A stretch of DNA of 64,000 nucleotides. It comes from Streptomyces hygroscopicus (GTDB lineage Bacteria > Actinomycetota > Actinomycetes > Streptomycetales > Streptomycetaceae). The position numbers were made by a program, and so were the translations under genes. Of this stretch, positions 35,015-44,485 are shown piece after piece (positions within the stretch are counted from its first letter, which is position 1; the number at the start of each line of letters is the position of its first letter). The DNA lies in contig NZ_LBMW01000042.1 of the NCBI RefSeq assembly GCF_026168105.1, forward strand, positions 1 through 64,000, written 5' to 3'. Under the pieces are notes generated by a model. That model ran no database searches, was not told the origin of the DNA, and was given only the letters and a program-made list of their open reading frames with translations.

Positions 35015-36336
35015 TTCTCCAGGTTGTTGTCGATGGTCTTGGTGGCCGTCGTCCAGGCCTCGGCGGGCGACTTGCCCTTCGTCACGAGGATGACGCCGTT
35101 GTCCGTCAGGCCCTGCTGGATGATCTGGTCCTTCGGGCCGATGATCTGCACCGGGCTCCCCTTGGCGGCCGTCGCGAAGATCGTGCCGATCGGGGTGTCA
35201 CCGGTCATCTCGTTTCTGGCGCCGGTCACCGCGGACATCGTGTACGCGGCCGGCGAGCTCGGGAAGCTGCCCTGCACGCTGAACAGCTTGGCCTGCTGCG
35301 CGGGCGCGGTCAGCCAGGCGGCCAGCTTCTCGGCCTCCGTGACGTTCTTGCCGCTCTTGGGCACGGTCAGGAAGGAACCGCCCCAGTTGCCGGCCTGCGG
35401 CGCCGCGGCCACGTCCCACTTGCCCGCCGCGTCCGGCTTCGACTTGCCCTTGATGTAGCCGAGCATCCACGGCGGGCAGGAGACCGCGGCGAACTTGCTG
35501 TTGGAGATGGTCTGGTCCCAGGCGGGCTGGAACTGTGTCTGGCTGCCGACCAGACCCTCCTGTGCGGCCTTCGCGGTCAGGTCGAAGGCGGCCTTCACGG
35601 CCGGGTTCGTCTTGTAGACGACCTTGCCGGAGGAGTCGTAGAAGCGCGTGCTCAGACTGCCGAGCATGGCATTGAGCAGGCCACCGGGGGAGTCCATGAA
35701 GGTGCTGCCGGAGGGGGCCTTCTTCTGGTACTGCTCGCCGGCCTTGACGAACTTGTCCCAGCTGCCCGCCCACAGTCTGCCCACCGCCTCGCGGTCTGTG
35801 GGCAGACCGGCCTGCTGGAACATGTCCTTGCGGTAGCAGATCGCCATCGGGCCGATGTCGGTGCCGAGGCCTATGGTCTGGCCGTCCTTGGTGGTGGCCT
35901 GCTGCCACTTCCAGTCCAGCCAGCCCGACTTCTGCACGCCGGACACCTTGGAGAGGTCCACCAGCTTGTTCGCGAAGGTACTGGTGACCTCGGCGATGTT
36001 GCTGACCTCGACGGCCTGGATGTCCTGCAGGCCGCTGTTGGTGGTGAGGTGGTTGACGAGAGCGGGGTAGTAGTTCTCGTTCCTTTCGATCGTGTTTTCC
36101 TGGATGTCGATGTTCGGGTGGAGCTTCTCGTACTCCGTGTAGAGTCCGGCCTCCTTGTAGCCGAACGCGCCGAACAGGCCGAGCGTGATGGTCGTCTTGC
36201 CCTTGCCGCCGCCCGTGTCGCTGCTGCCGCTGCTCCCGCCGCTGTCGTTGGCACAGCCGGCCAGCAGCCCGGCGCCCAGCGCGGCGACGGCCGCGAAGGC
36301 CACCGTCCGGTGGGCAGATCGGGTACGTGCTCGCAT
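35011..36336 (-). CDS. cebE: Cellobiose/cellotriose-binding lipoprotein CebE
   Basis: This extracellular binding lipoprotein (441 residues) has the signal RSAHRTVAFAAVAALGAGLLAGC with lipobox LLAGC. A Gly/Ser-rich tether and a family 1 sugar-binding fold follow (TITLGLFGAFGYKEAGLYTEYEKL). AGGAGG lies before ATG 36336. It is the first gene of cebEFG, with a perfect CebR palindrome 115 bp upstream. Ligand specificity is by homology to the characterised locus. Confidence 0.92.
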   Translation of the reverse strand: MRARTRSAHRTVAFAAVAALGAGLLAGCANDSGGSSGSSDTGGGKGKTTITLGLFGAFGYKEAGLYTEYEKLHPNIDIQENTIERNENYYPALVNHLTTNSGLQDIQAVEVSNIAEVTSTFANKLVDLSKVSGVQKSGWLDWKWQQATTKDGQTIGLGTDIGPMAICYRKDMFQQAGLPTDREAVGRLWAGSWDKFVKAGEQYQKKAPSGSTFMDSPGGLLNAMLGSLSTRFYDSSGKVVYKTNPAVKAAFDLTAKAAQEGLVGSQTQFQPAWDQTISNSKFAAVSCPPWMLGYIKGKSKPDAAGKWDVAAAPQAGNWGGSFLTVPKSGKNVTEAEKLAAWLTAPAQQAKLFSVQGSFPSSPAAYTMSAVTGARNEMTGDTPIGTIFATAAKGSPVQIIGPKDQIIQQGLTDNGVILVTKGKSPAEAWTTATKTIDNNLEK

Positions 36337-36450
36337 GTCGTCCTCCTGTTGCCCTGACGTGCCGACCCCCCGGCCAACTTCTTTGCTGGGCCCGTGTGTT
36401 CTCGCTGCGGCTCGGGCGGGGAACGTGCGGGATGTGTATGTGTCACGTAG

Positions 36451-36468
36451 TGTGGGAGCGCTCCCACA
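36451..36468. promoter_or_regulatory. CebR operator, 18-bp perfect palindrome
   Basis: TGTGGGAGCGCTCCCACA contains the exact CebR core TGGGAGCGCTCCCA (36453-36466). It sits between divergent cebE and cebR and is 115 bp from the cebE start. It is the expected repressor site of the operon, relieved by cellobiose or cellotriose. Confidence 0.95.
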
Positions 36469-36717
36469 AGTGATGTGTTGAAGGGTCGTGGGTCCGGGCG
36501 GGGGTGTCAAGGGAGCGGACGGAGAGAGCTGCCCTCAGTTATCGGGACGTCAGCCAAGGGGCGGGGACGGGTCGGGGATGTCGGACAGTGGTGAGGTGGC
36601 TCGTGTCAGCGGGAAACACCCACTTGTCCGGCGATCGAGGCCGCGGCGGTGTTCCTCGATGCGGCTGTTAGATTCCAGGCCGGCGCGGAGCGCGCGGTGT
36701 GACGGGAGGCGGAGCCC

Positions 36718-37773
36718 ATGGCAGGCCACGGAACGCGGGGCCGGAGCGGCCGACGGCCGACTCTGGAGGAGGTCGCCGCGCGCGCCGGGGTGGGCCGCGG
36801 CACGGTCTCACGGGTGATCAACGGCTCGCCCCGGGTCAGCGACGCGACGCGCGCGGCCGTCGAGGCGGCGGTCGCGGAACTCGGCTATGTGCCGAACACG
36901 GCGGCCCGGGCCCTGGCTGCCAACCGTACGGACTCGATCGCCCTCGTCGTCCCCGAACCGGAGACCCGATTCTTCGCGGAGCCGTACTTCTCGGAAATGT
37001 TGCGCGGCGTCGGGGCCCAGCTGTCGGACACGGAGATGCAGCTGCTGCTGATCTTCGCGGGCAGCGACCGCGAGCGCCGCAGGCTGGCCCAGTACCTGGC
37101 TGCGCACCGGGTGGACGGCGTCCTGCTGGTCTCCGTGCACGCGGACGATCCATTGCCCGACCTCCTCGCCCAGCTTGAGATCCCGGCGGTGATCAGCGGT
37201 CCGCGGTCGGAGCGCGAGACGCTGCCCTCGGTGGACTCGGACAACTACGGCGGCGGCCGCTCGGCGGTCGAGCACCTGATCGCCCGGGGGCGGACGCGGA
37301 TCGCCACGATCACGGGCCGCCTCGATGTCTACGGCGCCCAGCGGCGTATCGACGGCTACCGGGACGCGCTGCGGGATGCCGGCCGGGAGGTGGACGAGGC
37401 ACTGATCGTTCCCGGTGGCTTCACGGAGGACGGCGGCCGCCGGGCCATGACGGAACTCCTGGGCCGCCGGCCGGACCTTGACGCGGTGTTCGCGGAGTCG
37501 GACGTGATGGCGGCGGGGGCCCGCAAGGTGCTGCGCGAGGCGGGCCGCCGCATACCCGACGACGTGGCGCTGGTCGGCTACGACGACTCGGCGATCGCCC
37601 GCCATATGGACCCGCCGCTGACGAGCGTGCGCCAGCCCATCGAGGAGATGGGCCGGGCGATGATCGACCTGCTGCTGGACGAGATAGCGGACCGTCGCCC
37701 CCAGGTCTCACGTTCTCCGGGGCGCCGTCAGGTGGTCCTGCCGACGGAGCTGGTGGAACGGGACTCCTCCTGA
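36718..37773 (+). CDS. cebR: LacI-family repressor CebR
   Basis: This 351-residue repressor has an N-terminal LacI helix-turn-helix (TLEEVAARAGVGRGTVSRVI and hinge NTAARALAANRTD). A periplasmic-binding-protein-like effector domain follows (DNYGGGRSAVEHLIARG, DDSAIARHMDPPLTSV). GGAG precedes the ATG. It is divergent from cebEFG-bglC and flanked by matching operators, which supports the name. In plant-pathogenic relatives the same regulator also governs thaxtomin; no such genes are seen here. Confidence 0.93.
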   Translation: MAGHGTRGRSGRRPTLEEVAARAGVGRGTVSRVINGSPRVSDATRAAVEAAVAELGYVPNTAARALAANRTDSIALVVPEPETRFFAEPYFSEMLRGVGAQLSDTEMQLLLIFAGSDRERRRLAQYLAAHRVDGVLLVSVHADDPLPDLLAQLEIPAVISGPRSERETLPSVDSDNYGGGRSAVEHLIARGRTRIATITGRLDVYGAQRRIDGYRDALRDAGREVDEALIVPGGFTEDGGRRAMTELLGRRPDLDAVFAESDVMAAGARKVLREAGRRIPDDVALVGYDDSAIARHMDPPLTSVRQPIEEMGRAMIDLLLDEIADRRPQVSRSPGRRQVVLPTELVERDSS

Positions 37774-37898
37774 GCGGGAGGACGGGCCCCTTCGCCCCGA
37801 GGCAGCCGGGGTGGGGCTACGTCGGATGAACGGCGCGGCGGCGTACGGGACTTACCGGACCCGTGGCGGGCCGTGGCCGGGGTGGCGACCATAGGGGC

Positions 37899-38279
37899 AT
37901 GCTGAGTATCGGGTCCGTGGTGCTGGGTGTGTCCGATGTGCGGCGGGCCGCCGCGTTCTGGATGCGGGCGCTGGGCTATGTGCCGAGGGACGGGATCGAG
38001 GACGACTGGGTCGTGCTGGTGCCGCAGGGCGCAGCCGCCGGGCCGCGGCTGTCGCTGGGGCTGAGCGAGACGCCCGTACAGGAGCGTCCGCGCGTGCACC
38101 TCGATCTGTACGCCGGTGACGCCGTCGACCAGGCGGCGGAGGTGGAGCGGCTGGTCGGGCTCGGTGCGCGGCGCGTGGACTGGGACCGGTATCCCGATGA
38201 CGCCGACTTCGTCGTACTCGCCGACCCGGAGGGCAACCGGTTCTGCGTCATCGACACAGGCGGCGGGCGTACCCCCTGA
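37899..38279 (+). CDS. VOC/glyoxalase-like protein
   Basis: This 126-residue protein of the vicinal oxygen chelate fold has one paired beta-alpha-beta-beta-beta module (IGSVVLGVSDVRRAAAFWMRALGY to DFVVLADPEGNRFCVID). Likely metal ligands include Glu in the DPEGN segment. The substrate is unknown. It is followed 11 bp after its stop by a strong hairpin, after which the decayed region begins. Confidence 0.85.
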   Translation: MLSIGSVVLGVSDVRRAAAFWMRALGYVPRDGIEDDWVVLVPQGAAAGPRLSLGLSETPVQERPRVHLDLYAGDAVDQAAEVERLVGLGARRVDWDRYPDDADFVVLADPEGNRFCVIDTGGGRTP

Positions 38280-38289
38280 GACGCGAACC

Positions 38290-38322
38290 GGCCGGTGACC
38301 CGTTTCTCACGGGTCACCGGCC
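38290..38322. terminator. 14-bp stem hairpin
   Basis: Perfect arms GGCCGGTGACCCGT and ACGGGTCACCGGCC surround TTCTC. It can terminate the VOC gene. On the minus strand it also follows directly after the tRNA-like fragment at 38332-38355. Confidence 0.85.
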
Positions 38323-38331
38323 GACTACTCA

Positions 38332-38355
38332 GGGTGAGTGATGGGACTCGAACCT
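38332..38355 (-). other. tRNA T-arm/acceptor-like fragment, possible att remnant
   Basis: Read on the minus strand, AGGTTCGAGTCCCATCACTC looks like the T-loop and 3' acceptor end of a tRNA. No D- or anticodon arm is found upstream, and the 5' T-stem does not pair well. A terminator-like hairpin follows. Such 3' fragments are left by integrative elements at attachment sites. The marked change in content to the right supports an island edge, but no integrase or second copy was found in the window. Confidence 0.35.
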
Positions 38356-38706
38356 GTTTCGTATCGCTATCGTGACCTGCGTCTTTGCTGTGCAGGTGGG
38401 CAAATCCGGGCATACAGGTGACGGGTGATGACGCTGGATGACGCTGTGCGGCATCCGGTTTGGCCATGGCCAAACGCTCCCATCGAGGACGATGGGTACG
38501 CGTGAAGCGTGGGGTTCGTGCCCATGCGCGCCGCGTGCCGAATGGGGATCCGGATTTACTGAGGCTGTCAGCTTCCGAAGTCGGCTGCACGGATGACCGG
38601 AGTCGCCTTCGCTCGCTGATGTGAATACGACGGGGCGGCACGAGTCTTGCGATGCGCCGATCAGCGCTGCGATGTTCCAGTCGGCCGCCGGGTTGTCGCG
38701 CGGCCC

Positions 38707-38775
38707 CTAGAGCTCCGCCTCGTCGTAGCCCTTCTGCACGTCCACCACCAGCGCCGCGTTCCTTGTGATCTCCAT
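38707..38775 (-). pseudogene. Truncated cysteine hydrolase (isochorismatase family)
   Basis: From ATG 38775 the frame reads MEITRNAALVVDVQKGYDEA and reaches a stop after 22 codons. This is the characteristic N-terminus of cysteine hydrolases, including the first catalytic Asp, but the remaining ~170 residues are absent. It faces the broken GlxA-type regulator, a common divergent pair in actinobacteria. Confidence 0.6.
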
Positions 38776-38813
38776 GCCCTCGATCCTGCCGTCTTGGCCG
38801 GCCCGCTCCCAGC

Positions 38814-39311
38814 GTGCGGAAAGAACATGATCGATGGACTTACTGGACTCGACCGACCCAGGAACGGCGTACCGCGCTGCTCGCCTTCCCCGGCATCCGG
38901 GCCTTCGACGTCACCGTGATCAGCGAGGTGTGGGGCGTGGACCGCCCCGACAGGGGATGCCGGACTTCGAACTGCGTTGGGTGGCCGCCAGCCCCGGGCC
39001 AGTGCCGATGCGCGGCGGGCTCGCGCACGTCCCGGACCTTACCCCCGCCTGGCTGCCCAGGGCCGGACTGATCCTGATCTGGGCCTGGACGACCTAACTC
39101 CGGCGCCAGAGCCGATGCTCACGGTCTTGCGCCGCGCCCACGCCCGGGGTGCCCCATCGCCGCGCTGTGCGGTGGCGCGTTCACCCTCGCGCAGGCGGGG
39201 CTGCTCGACGGCCGCCGGTCCCTGACCCACTGGGCGCTGACCGATGTGCTGCGGGTCCGCCACCCGGGGGTACGGGTTGAGGCGGACGCACTGTTCGTCG
39301 AGGACTGCAAT
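38814..39311 (+). pseudogene. Frameshifted GlxA/AraC-type regulator (DJ-1-like domain)
   Basis: Successive frames encode parts of one DJ-1/PfpI-like N-domain: RTALLAFPGIRAFDVTVISE, then MPDFELRWVAASPGPVPMRG, then GLDDLTPAPEPMLTVLRRA, then LCGGAFTLAQAGLLDGRRSL and ADALFVEDCN. At least three frameshifts (near 38957, 39078 and 39150) and loss of the C-terminal AraC DNA-binding half make it non-functional. It is divergent from the truncated cysteine hydrolase. Confidence 0.65.
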
Positions 39312-40093
39312 CAGGTCGAAGCCGACTCCCATGCTCCCCGGCCGCCCGGCCGAACCTTGCGCGATCTCTGCCGTCCGGCTGACGTCAGGGTCAGCCGTCA
39401 GCCAGTCGAAAAGCTATTCTCCGGCGCTGGGCTCCACCGTCAACTCCCTTCCCACACTGTGCCATGGCGGATCCGACGGAAGCCGGTCTTCCGGAATCTG
39501 CGGATGCCAGCCGCCGCTGTTCGGGTGAGACTTCCAGGATCGGGCCGCGCGCCGCCGGACGCACCACCATGGGGCTGCGCTCATGCGCTGCTGGTAGTCG
39601 GCCGTGTGCCGGGAAGAGATCTGGTGCCGGTCAGGCACGGCATCGGCGACCTCATCGCTGACGCCTACCGGATCACCAGAGCCGCCAGGCGCCCACTCAA
39701 GTGGGTTCAGCACCGCCCTTACCTCGTTGACGGCTACCTCGGCCGCGACCGGTCCGACTACGAGCGGCTGCCCGGCATCACCCGGTCGAGCGCAGCAGTC
39801 GCTTACACGCTGCGACAGCAGGACGAAAGACGCCGCGGCTAGCTTCTTGCCTTGCCGGCCGCAGATGTGAAGGTGCGCGACGCGTCACGACGAGACAGCG
39901 AGAGAGGCGTGGGGGCCACTGGTCTCTCACGGGAAGGGGTGCCCGCGATGACGGTGATGACACACGGCTGTGCTCAGCGTCCAGAAGCACCCGCTCTTCC
40001 GGTCGACCGACCCCAGCCCGCTCCACCGCTGTGCCTGCCCAGAGGTGTTCCTCACGGATACCTCGGTGCGATCGATTCGAACGGAGCAAGTCG
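39312..40093. other. Decayed or non-coding stretch before the cluster
   Basis: No recognisable gene. The frame after the regulator remnant stays open to 39842 and ends in RDLVPVRHGIGDLIADAYRI and following residues, which I cannot place in a family. The last ~250 bp probably hold the promoter of the AfsA-like operon. Confidence 0.45.
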
Positions 40094-41140
40094 ATGACCC
40101 AGGTGAATACGTCTTTGACCGCGGCCTCCGGCGCGGTCGTCGCTGAGCACCGGCTCCGCTTCGACGGGTCGGTGGAACGGTCGCTCGTCCACCGTCATGC
40201 GGCCAGTGAGGTCTTCCTCACCGATGACGTCGCGCTGGGTGGCGACTGTTTCGCAGTCGCGGCGCGACTGCCGTCTGCCCACCGGTACTTCAATGACGAC
40301 CCGCTGTCCCCGGCGCCCATCGACCCGATGCTGCTGCTGGAGTGCTCCCGGCAGGCGGGAACCCTGGTGGCGCACTGTCACCTCGGTGTCCCGATGGATA
40401 CGGCGTTCCTCATCACGGAGTGGGCCATCGAGCTCGACGACGAGTCGCTCCTGGTGCCGTGTGACCCCGGCGAGCTGACGATGGTGATCGAGGCGCGGGA
40501 TCTGAAGCAGCGCGGCGCGCGCCTGCTGGGGGCGACCCTGGTGAGCGAGCTGTACCTCGCCGGGCGCCGTGTGGGTACCAGCACAGTGATCACCGGATAT
40601 CCGACCCGCTCCGGCTACGAGAGCTTCCGGACCCTGCGTCGCAGCTCGCCGGCGCCGCTCTCCGACGGCATGCCGCGCCGCCGGCTCGGCACGCCGCCGG
40701 AAAGCTGCACGGTGGGGCGCACGCTTGAGGAGAATGTCACCATATCCGCGGTGCGCCGCGCCGACGGGCAGATCATCGCGGACCTCGATGTCCCGGTGGG
40801 GCATCCGGTGTTCTACGACCACCCGCTCGACCATGTTCCAGCGACGGCTCTGTTGGAAGCCGCCCGCCAGGCTGCCCTCCTGGCGCTGACCTCCAAGCCA
40901 GGGGCAGCAGGTGAGGAGGCTGGCCCGCGGCGGGTGAAAGTGCTGCGCGCCCGTTTCCAGCGCTTCGTCGAACTGGACAGTCCCACGGAGGTGTCCGCGC
41001 GCCTGGAACAGGCCGGGAACTGCCGCTCGGTGGCGGTGTCCTTCGAGCAGAGCGGTGCGACCGCGTGCACCTGCGAGGTCATCGTCTCCACGCCGTCAGC
41101 CTCTCCCGTCCCGCCTGCCGTTGCCCTCGGAGGCCGCTGA
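40094..41140 (+). CDS. AfsA-family (A-factor/butyrolactone-type) synthase
   Basis: This 348-residue protein has two AfsA hotdog repeats, the first with SLVHRHAASEVFLTD and APIDPMLLLECSRQAGTLVA, the second with HPLDHVPATALLEAARQAAL. AfsA-type enzymes join a beta-ketoacyl chain to dihydroxyacetone phosphate in synthesis of gamma-butyrolactones, butenolides and furans. GGAG precedes ATG 40094. It is the first gene of a forward block that includes its own fatty-acid-type enzymes and a HAD phosphatase. The next gene starts within its stop (TGATG). No TetR-type receptor gene is nearby. Confidence 0.85.
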   Translation: MTQVNTSLTAASGAVVAEHRLRFDGSVERSLVHRHAASEVFLTDDVALGGDCFAVAARLPSAHRYFNDDPLSPAPIDPMLLLECSRQAGTLVAHCHLGVPMDTAFLITEWAIELDDESLLVPCDPGELTMVIEARDLKQRGARLLGATLVSELYLAGRRVGTSTVITGYPTRSGYESFRTLRRSSPAPLSDGMPRRRLGTPPESCTVGRTLEENVTISAVRRADGQIIADLDVPVGHPVFYDHPLDHVPATALLEAARQAALLALTSKPGAAGEEAGPRRVKVLRARFQRFVELDSPTEVSARLEQAGNCRSVAVSFEQSGATACTCEVIVSTPSASPVPPAVALGGR

Positions 41141-42180
41141 TGCGGCTGAGCAGGACATACGGTCTCGTCTGCGCGGCCTGGTATCCGCCGGACCGGCAAA
41201 CCGTCGAGGAGGCGCTGGCCGCTGGGGAGGTGGACAGGCGCAGTGCCGCCGATCTCGGTTACACGGCCTTGCCGGTCAGCGAGGACATCGCCCCTCCGGA
41301 CATGGCCGTGGCTGCGGGACGCCAGGTGCTGAAGCGAGGCCACTGCCCGGCGGAGACACTGTCGATGGTGCTGCACGCAAGTGTGCATCATCAAGGACAT
41401 GATGCCTGGTCGGCACCGCACTACATCGCTGACCGGCTCGAGGCGCGTGATGCGGTGCCGATCGGGCTGCTGCAGCAGTGCAACGGTGGAGCCATCGGGA
41501 TCGAGCTGGCTATCTCCCGGCTACAGGGAGACCCGCAGGCCGGGCCGGCATTGGTGACCACCGGCGACCGATTCCTGATGCCGAGCTGGCACCGCTGGCG
41601 CACCGACTACGGCATGGCCGCGGGGGACGCGGGGACCGCGGTCCTGGTGCACCGGGATGAGGGGCGCCACTCAGATCTCATTCTCCACTCCATAGCCACC
41701 ACCGTGGCGGCCGAATTGGAGGTCATGCACCGTGGAGAGGACGAGCTGAACGCGGAGCCGCTGGGCCACAGCCCGATGATCGACGTGCGGCGCACCAAGC
41801 GCCACTTCGTGCGGACCTTCGGTATCGAGCACTTCACCAAGCTTGCCCATGACCGGATCCGGAGTGCGGTCGGCGAGGCGATCGAATCATGCGGCCTGGC
41901 TCCGGACGACCCGCGGCTGCGCCACGCGGTGCTGCCCAGGCTGGGCACGAAGGCGATGGCGGAGGCGTACGTGCCGCCGCTGACGGAGTGCGTCTCGGCA
42001 TCGCTGTTGGATCTCGGGCGTGCCACCGGCCACCTGGGAGCCGGTGATCTGAACGCCTCACTGGCCGACCTGGCGAGCGGCAACTGGCTGGAACCAGGGC
42101 AATACGCCGTCGTGTTGAACGGCGGCGGTGGCTTCACCTTCACCGCTGTCGTGGTCAGCCGTCCGGACACCCATCACTGA
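41140..42180 (+). CDS. DpsC/CerJ-like KAS III family protein (copy 1)
   Basis: This 346-residue thiolase-fold protein of the KAS III family is closest to the DpsC/acyltransferase subgroup. The nucleophile Cys is present (LLQQCNGGAIGIELA). The usual HQAN and GNT motifs of FabH are replaced by LRHAVLPRLGTKA and GHLGAGDLN, a pattern seen in KAS III-like starter or acyl transferases. Its start overlaps the AfsA stop, implying coupling. A paralogue lies at 61493-62521. It may load or transfer an acyl group in the pathway. Confidence 0.82.
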   Translation: MRLSRTYGLVCAAWYPPDRQTVEEALAAGEVDRRSAADLGYTALPVSEDIAPPDMAVAAGRQVLKRGHCPAETLSMVLHASVHHQGHDAWSAPHYIADRLEARDAVPIGLLQQCNGGAIGIELAISRLQGDPQAGPALVTTGDRFLMPSWHRWRTDYGMAAGDAGTAVLVHRDEGRHSDLILHSIATTVAAELEVMHRGEDELNAEPLGHSPMIDVRRTKRHFVRTFGIEHFTKLAHDRIRSAVGEAIESCGLAPDDPRLRHAVLPRLGTKAMAEAYVPPLTECVSASLLDLGRATGHLGAGDLNASLADLASGNWLEPGQYAVVLNGGGGFTFTAVVVSRPDTHH

Positions 42181-42262
42181 ACCAGCCGGAAAACCGATCC
42201 GGCCGAGTCGAAGCCGCCTTGGCGGCGAACTGCCCAGGCAACCTATTCACAGGAGAAACGAT

Positions 42263-42505
42263 ATGAGCAACACCCAGGAGCGCTTCTACTCCCTGCTGAG
42301 CGCGAAGCTCGGTGTGGAGACCGAATCGCTCACCGAAGACACCACTCTCGAATCCCTCGACCTCGATTCGCTCCTCATCGTCGAACTGAGCGTGGCGGTG
42401 GAGAAGGAGTTCGGTGTGGTGCTCGATGAGACCCAGCTCGCCCCCGAGCGCACCATCGGCGACGTTCTCGGCTCTCTTGACCACGAGCTCAAGGCGGCTT
42501 CGTGA
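42263..42505 (+). CDS. Acyl carrier protein
   Basis: This 80-residue acidic ACP has the phosphopantetheine Ser in LESLDLDSLLIVELSV. AGGAG precedes the ATG. The stop overlaps the KS start (GTGA), as expected for a tightly co-expressed carrier and synthase. It is distinct from the housekeeping fab cluster, since no malonyl transacylase is adjacent. Confidence 0.95.
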   Translation: MSNTQERFYSLLSAKLGVETESLTEDTTLESLDLDSLLIVELSVAVEKEFGVVLDETQLAPERTIGDVLGSLDHELKAAS

Positions 42506-43740
42506 CCGACGTGCGCAGCCGAAGGTTCGACGTGGCCGTTACCGGTCTGGGCCTTGTCACTCCAGCTGGAATCGGGGTCGAGGCCAATGTGGACCGGATC
42601 TGGGATGGCCGGTCCACGGCGAGCAGGAGCCCTGAACTGGCGGGACTGGCCGTCGACTTCTCCTGTCGCGTCGACGACTTCGACGCGGCTGCCGAACTCG
42701 GTCGGCGCACGATGCTGCGGATGGACCGGGTCAGCCAGCTCGGCGTGACCGCAGCACGGCAGGCTGTGGCGGACGCCGGTCTCGATCCGCAGTCGTGGGA
42801 GGGCGCCCGGGTCGCGGTGGTGATCGGCACCTCGTTCGGCGGCTCCGCGAGCTTCGAACGCGAGCATGAGACGTACCTGCAGAGTGGGCCCACAGTGGTC
42901 TCCCCGCAGCTCATGGTGACGGCGCCGGTCAACATGACGGCCGGTCACATCGCCATGGACTGCCAGGCGCTGGGCCCGAACCAGGTGGTCTCAACCGCCT
43001 GCGCCTCCGGTACCACCGCCATCGGTCTCGGCCGGATGCTGCTGGAGAGTGGGGTCTGTGACGTCGTGCTGGCCGGCGGCGCCGAGGCGGCGCTCACTCG
43101 CACCGGCATGGCCAGCCTGCACAAGATGGGCGCGCTTTCCCGGCGTACCGAGGACCCGGCAGCCGCTTCCCGCCCCTTCGACGCGGCTCGGGACGGCTTC
43201 GTCGCCGGTGAGGGCGCCGGTGTCCTGGTACTCGAGCGAGTGGCCGACGCACGCGCCAGGGGGGCCAGGATCCGCGCCAGGATCAGCGGCTTCGGAGCTT
43301 CGGCCGACGGTTTCCACGCCTCTGCCCCCCACCCGACGGGGGACGGTGCGGAGCGGGCGATGCGGGCAGCGCTGGCCGACGCCTGCCTCGACCCGGCAGA
43401 TGTGGCTCACGTCAACGCGCACGGTACTTCCACCCCGAAGAACGACATCACTGAGGCGGCCGTCATCCGCAGGGTCATCGGCGATCACCCCCTGGTGACC
43501 TCCACCAAGGGAGTGGTCGGCCACCTGATCGGCGCGGCTGGAGCGGTCGAGGCCGCGTACACGGTGCTGGCGGTGGAGCAGGGGTCGGTACCGCCCACCG
43601 CGAACCTGGAGTGTGTCGAGCCCCAGGTGGAGGTGGACGTCGTCGCGGGCCGGCCCCGCACGGCGACCATCGGCGCGGCGATGTCGAACTCCTTCGGCTT
43701 CGGAGGACAGAACGCCGTCGTGGTGGTGACGGCGGCATGA
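42502..43740 (+). CDS. FabF-type beta-ketoacyl-ACP synthase
   Basis: This 412-residue KAS II catalyses decarboxylative chain extension on the cluster ACP. The full Cys-His-His set is visible: STACASGTTAIG, VNAHGTSTPKND and VVGHLIGAAGAVEAA. There is no chain-length-factor partner, so it acts as a homodimeric FabF-like enzyme rather than a classical type II PKS pair. It overlaps the ACP and the following KR by four bases each. Confidence 0.93.
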   Translation: MTDVRSRRFDVAVTGLGLVTPAGIGVEANVDRIWDGRSTASRSPELAGLAVDFSCRVDDFDAAAELGRRTMLRMDRVSQLGVTAARQAVADAGLDPQSWEGARVAVVIGTSFGGSASFEREHETYLQSGPTVVSPQLMVTAPVNMTAGHIAMDCQALGPNQVVSTACASGTTAIGLGRMLLESGVCDVVLAGGAEAALTRTGMASLHKMGALSRRTEDPAAASRPFDAARDGFVAGEGAGVLVLERVADARARGARIRARISGFGASADGFHASAPHPTGDGAERAMRAALADACLDPADVAHVNAHGTSTPKNDITEAAVIRRVIGDHPLVTSTKGVVGHLIGAAGAVEAAYTVLAVEQGSVPPTANLECVEPQVEVDVVAGRPRTATIGAAMSNSFGFGGQNAVVVVTAA

Positions 43741-44450
43741 CGCGCACCGGCCGTTCCGTCCTGGTGACCGGGGGCAACCGCGGTATCGGCCTTGCCATCG
43801 CCCAGGACCTGGCTGCCCAGGGCGACCGCGTGGCGGTCACGTACCGCACCGCCGCGCCACCACCCGGTCTGTACGGGGTGGCCTGCGACATCACCGAGCC
43901 CGATGCGGTGGCGCGGCTGTTCGAGAAGGTGACCGTCGAGCAGGGCCCGGTAGAGGTGCTGGTGGCCAACGCGGGCATCGTCCGGGACGCGCTCCTGCTG
44001 TCCATGACCGATCAGGACGTGGACGAGGTGCTGGACACCAACCTCCGCGCGGTGATCCGTGTCGTCAAGCACGCGTCCCGGCAGATGCTCGCCGAGCGTT
44101 GGGGGCGTCTGATCCTGGTCTCCTCCTCCGCGGCGTTCACCGGCTCTCCGGGACAGACCAACTACGCGGCAGCCAAAGCCGGCCTGGTCGGTCTGGCCCG
44201 TTCGCTGGCCTGGGAACTGGGTCCGCGTGGCATCACCGTCAACGTGGTGTCCCCGGGCCTGATCGACACCGACATGACGCGCGACCTGAGTAAGGCCCGG
44301 CGCGAGCAGTTCCTCAGCCGGACGCCACTGGGAAGGCCCGGCAGGGCGGAGGAAGTGGCCGCCGCCGTCCGGTTCCTGGCGAGTGCTGAGGCCGGTTACC
44401 TGACCGGCGCGGTGTTGCCGGTCAGCGGCGGGCTCGGCATGGGCATATGA
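43737..44450 (+). CDS. FabG-type 3-oxoacyl-ACP reductase
   Basis: This 237-residue SDR reduces beta-ketoacyl-ACP using NADPH. It has cofactor motif TGGNRGIG, NAG in VANAGIVRD, catalytic Ser in LVSSSAAFTGSPG and YAAAK. The C-terminus VSPGLIDTDMT is typical of FabG. Its ATG overlaps the KS stop (ATGA). It acts with the cluster KS and ACP. Confidence 0.93.
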   Translation: MTRTGRSVLVTGGNRGIGLAIAQDLAAQGDRVAVTYRTAAPPPGLYGVACDITEPDAVARLFEKVTVEQGPVEVLVANAGIVRDALLLSMTDQDVDEVLDTNLRAVIRVVKHASRQMLAERWGRLILVSSSAAFTGSPGQTNYAAAKAGLVGLARSLAWELGPRGITVNVVSPGLIDTDMTRDLSKARREQFLSRTPLGRPGRAEEVAAAVRFLASAEAGYLTGAVLPVSGGLGMGI

Positions 44451-44485
44451 CTACCTTTCGGCTACAAGGGACAAGAGGCTGATAC

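Noticed and set aside
39312..39842. Single long gene following the GlxA remnant
   Set aside because: The frame is open but matches no family, crosses the end of the broken regulator and lacks a start signal; it is treated as decayed sequence.
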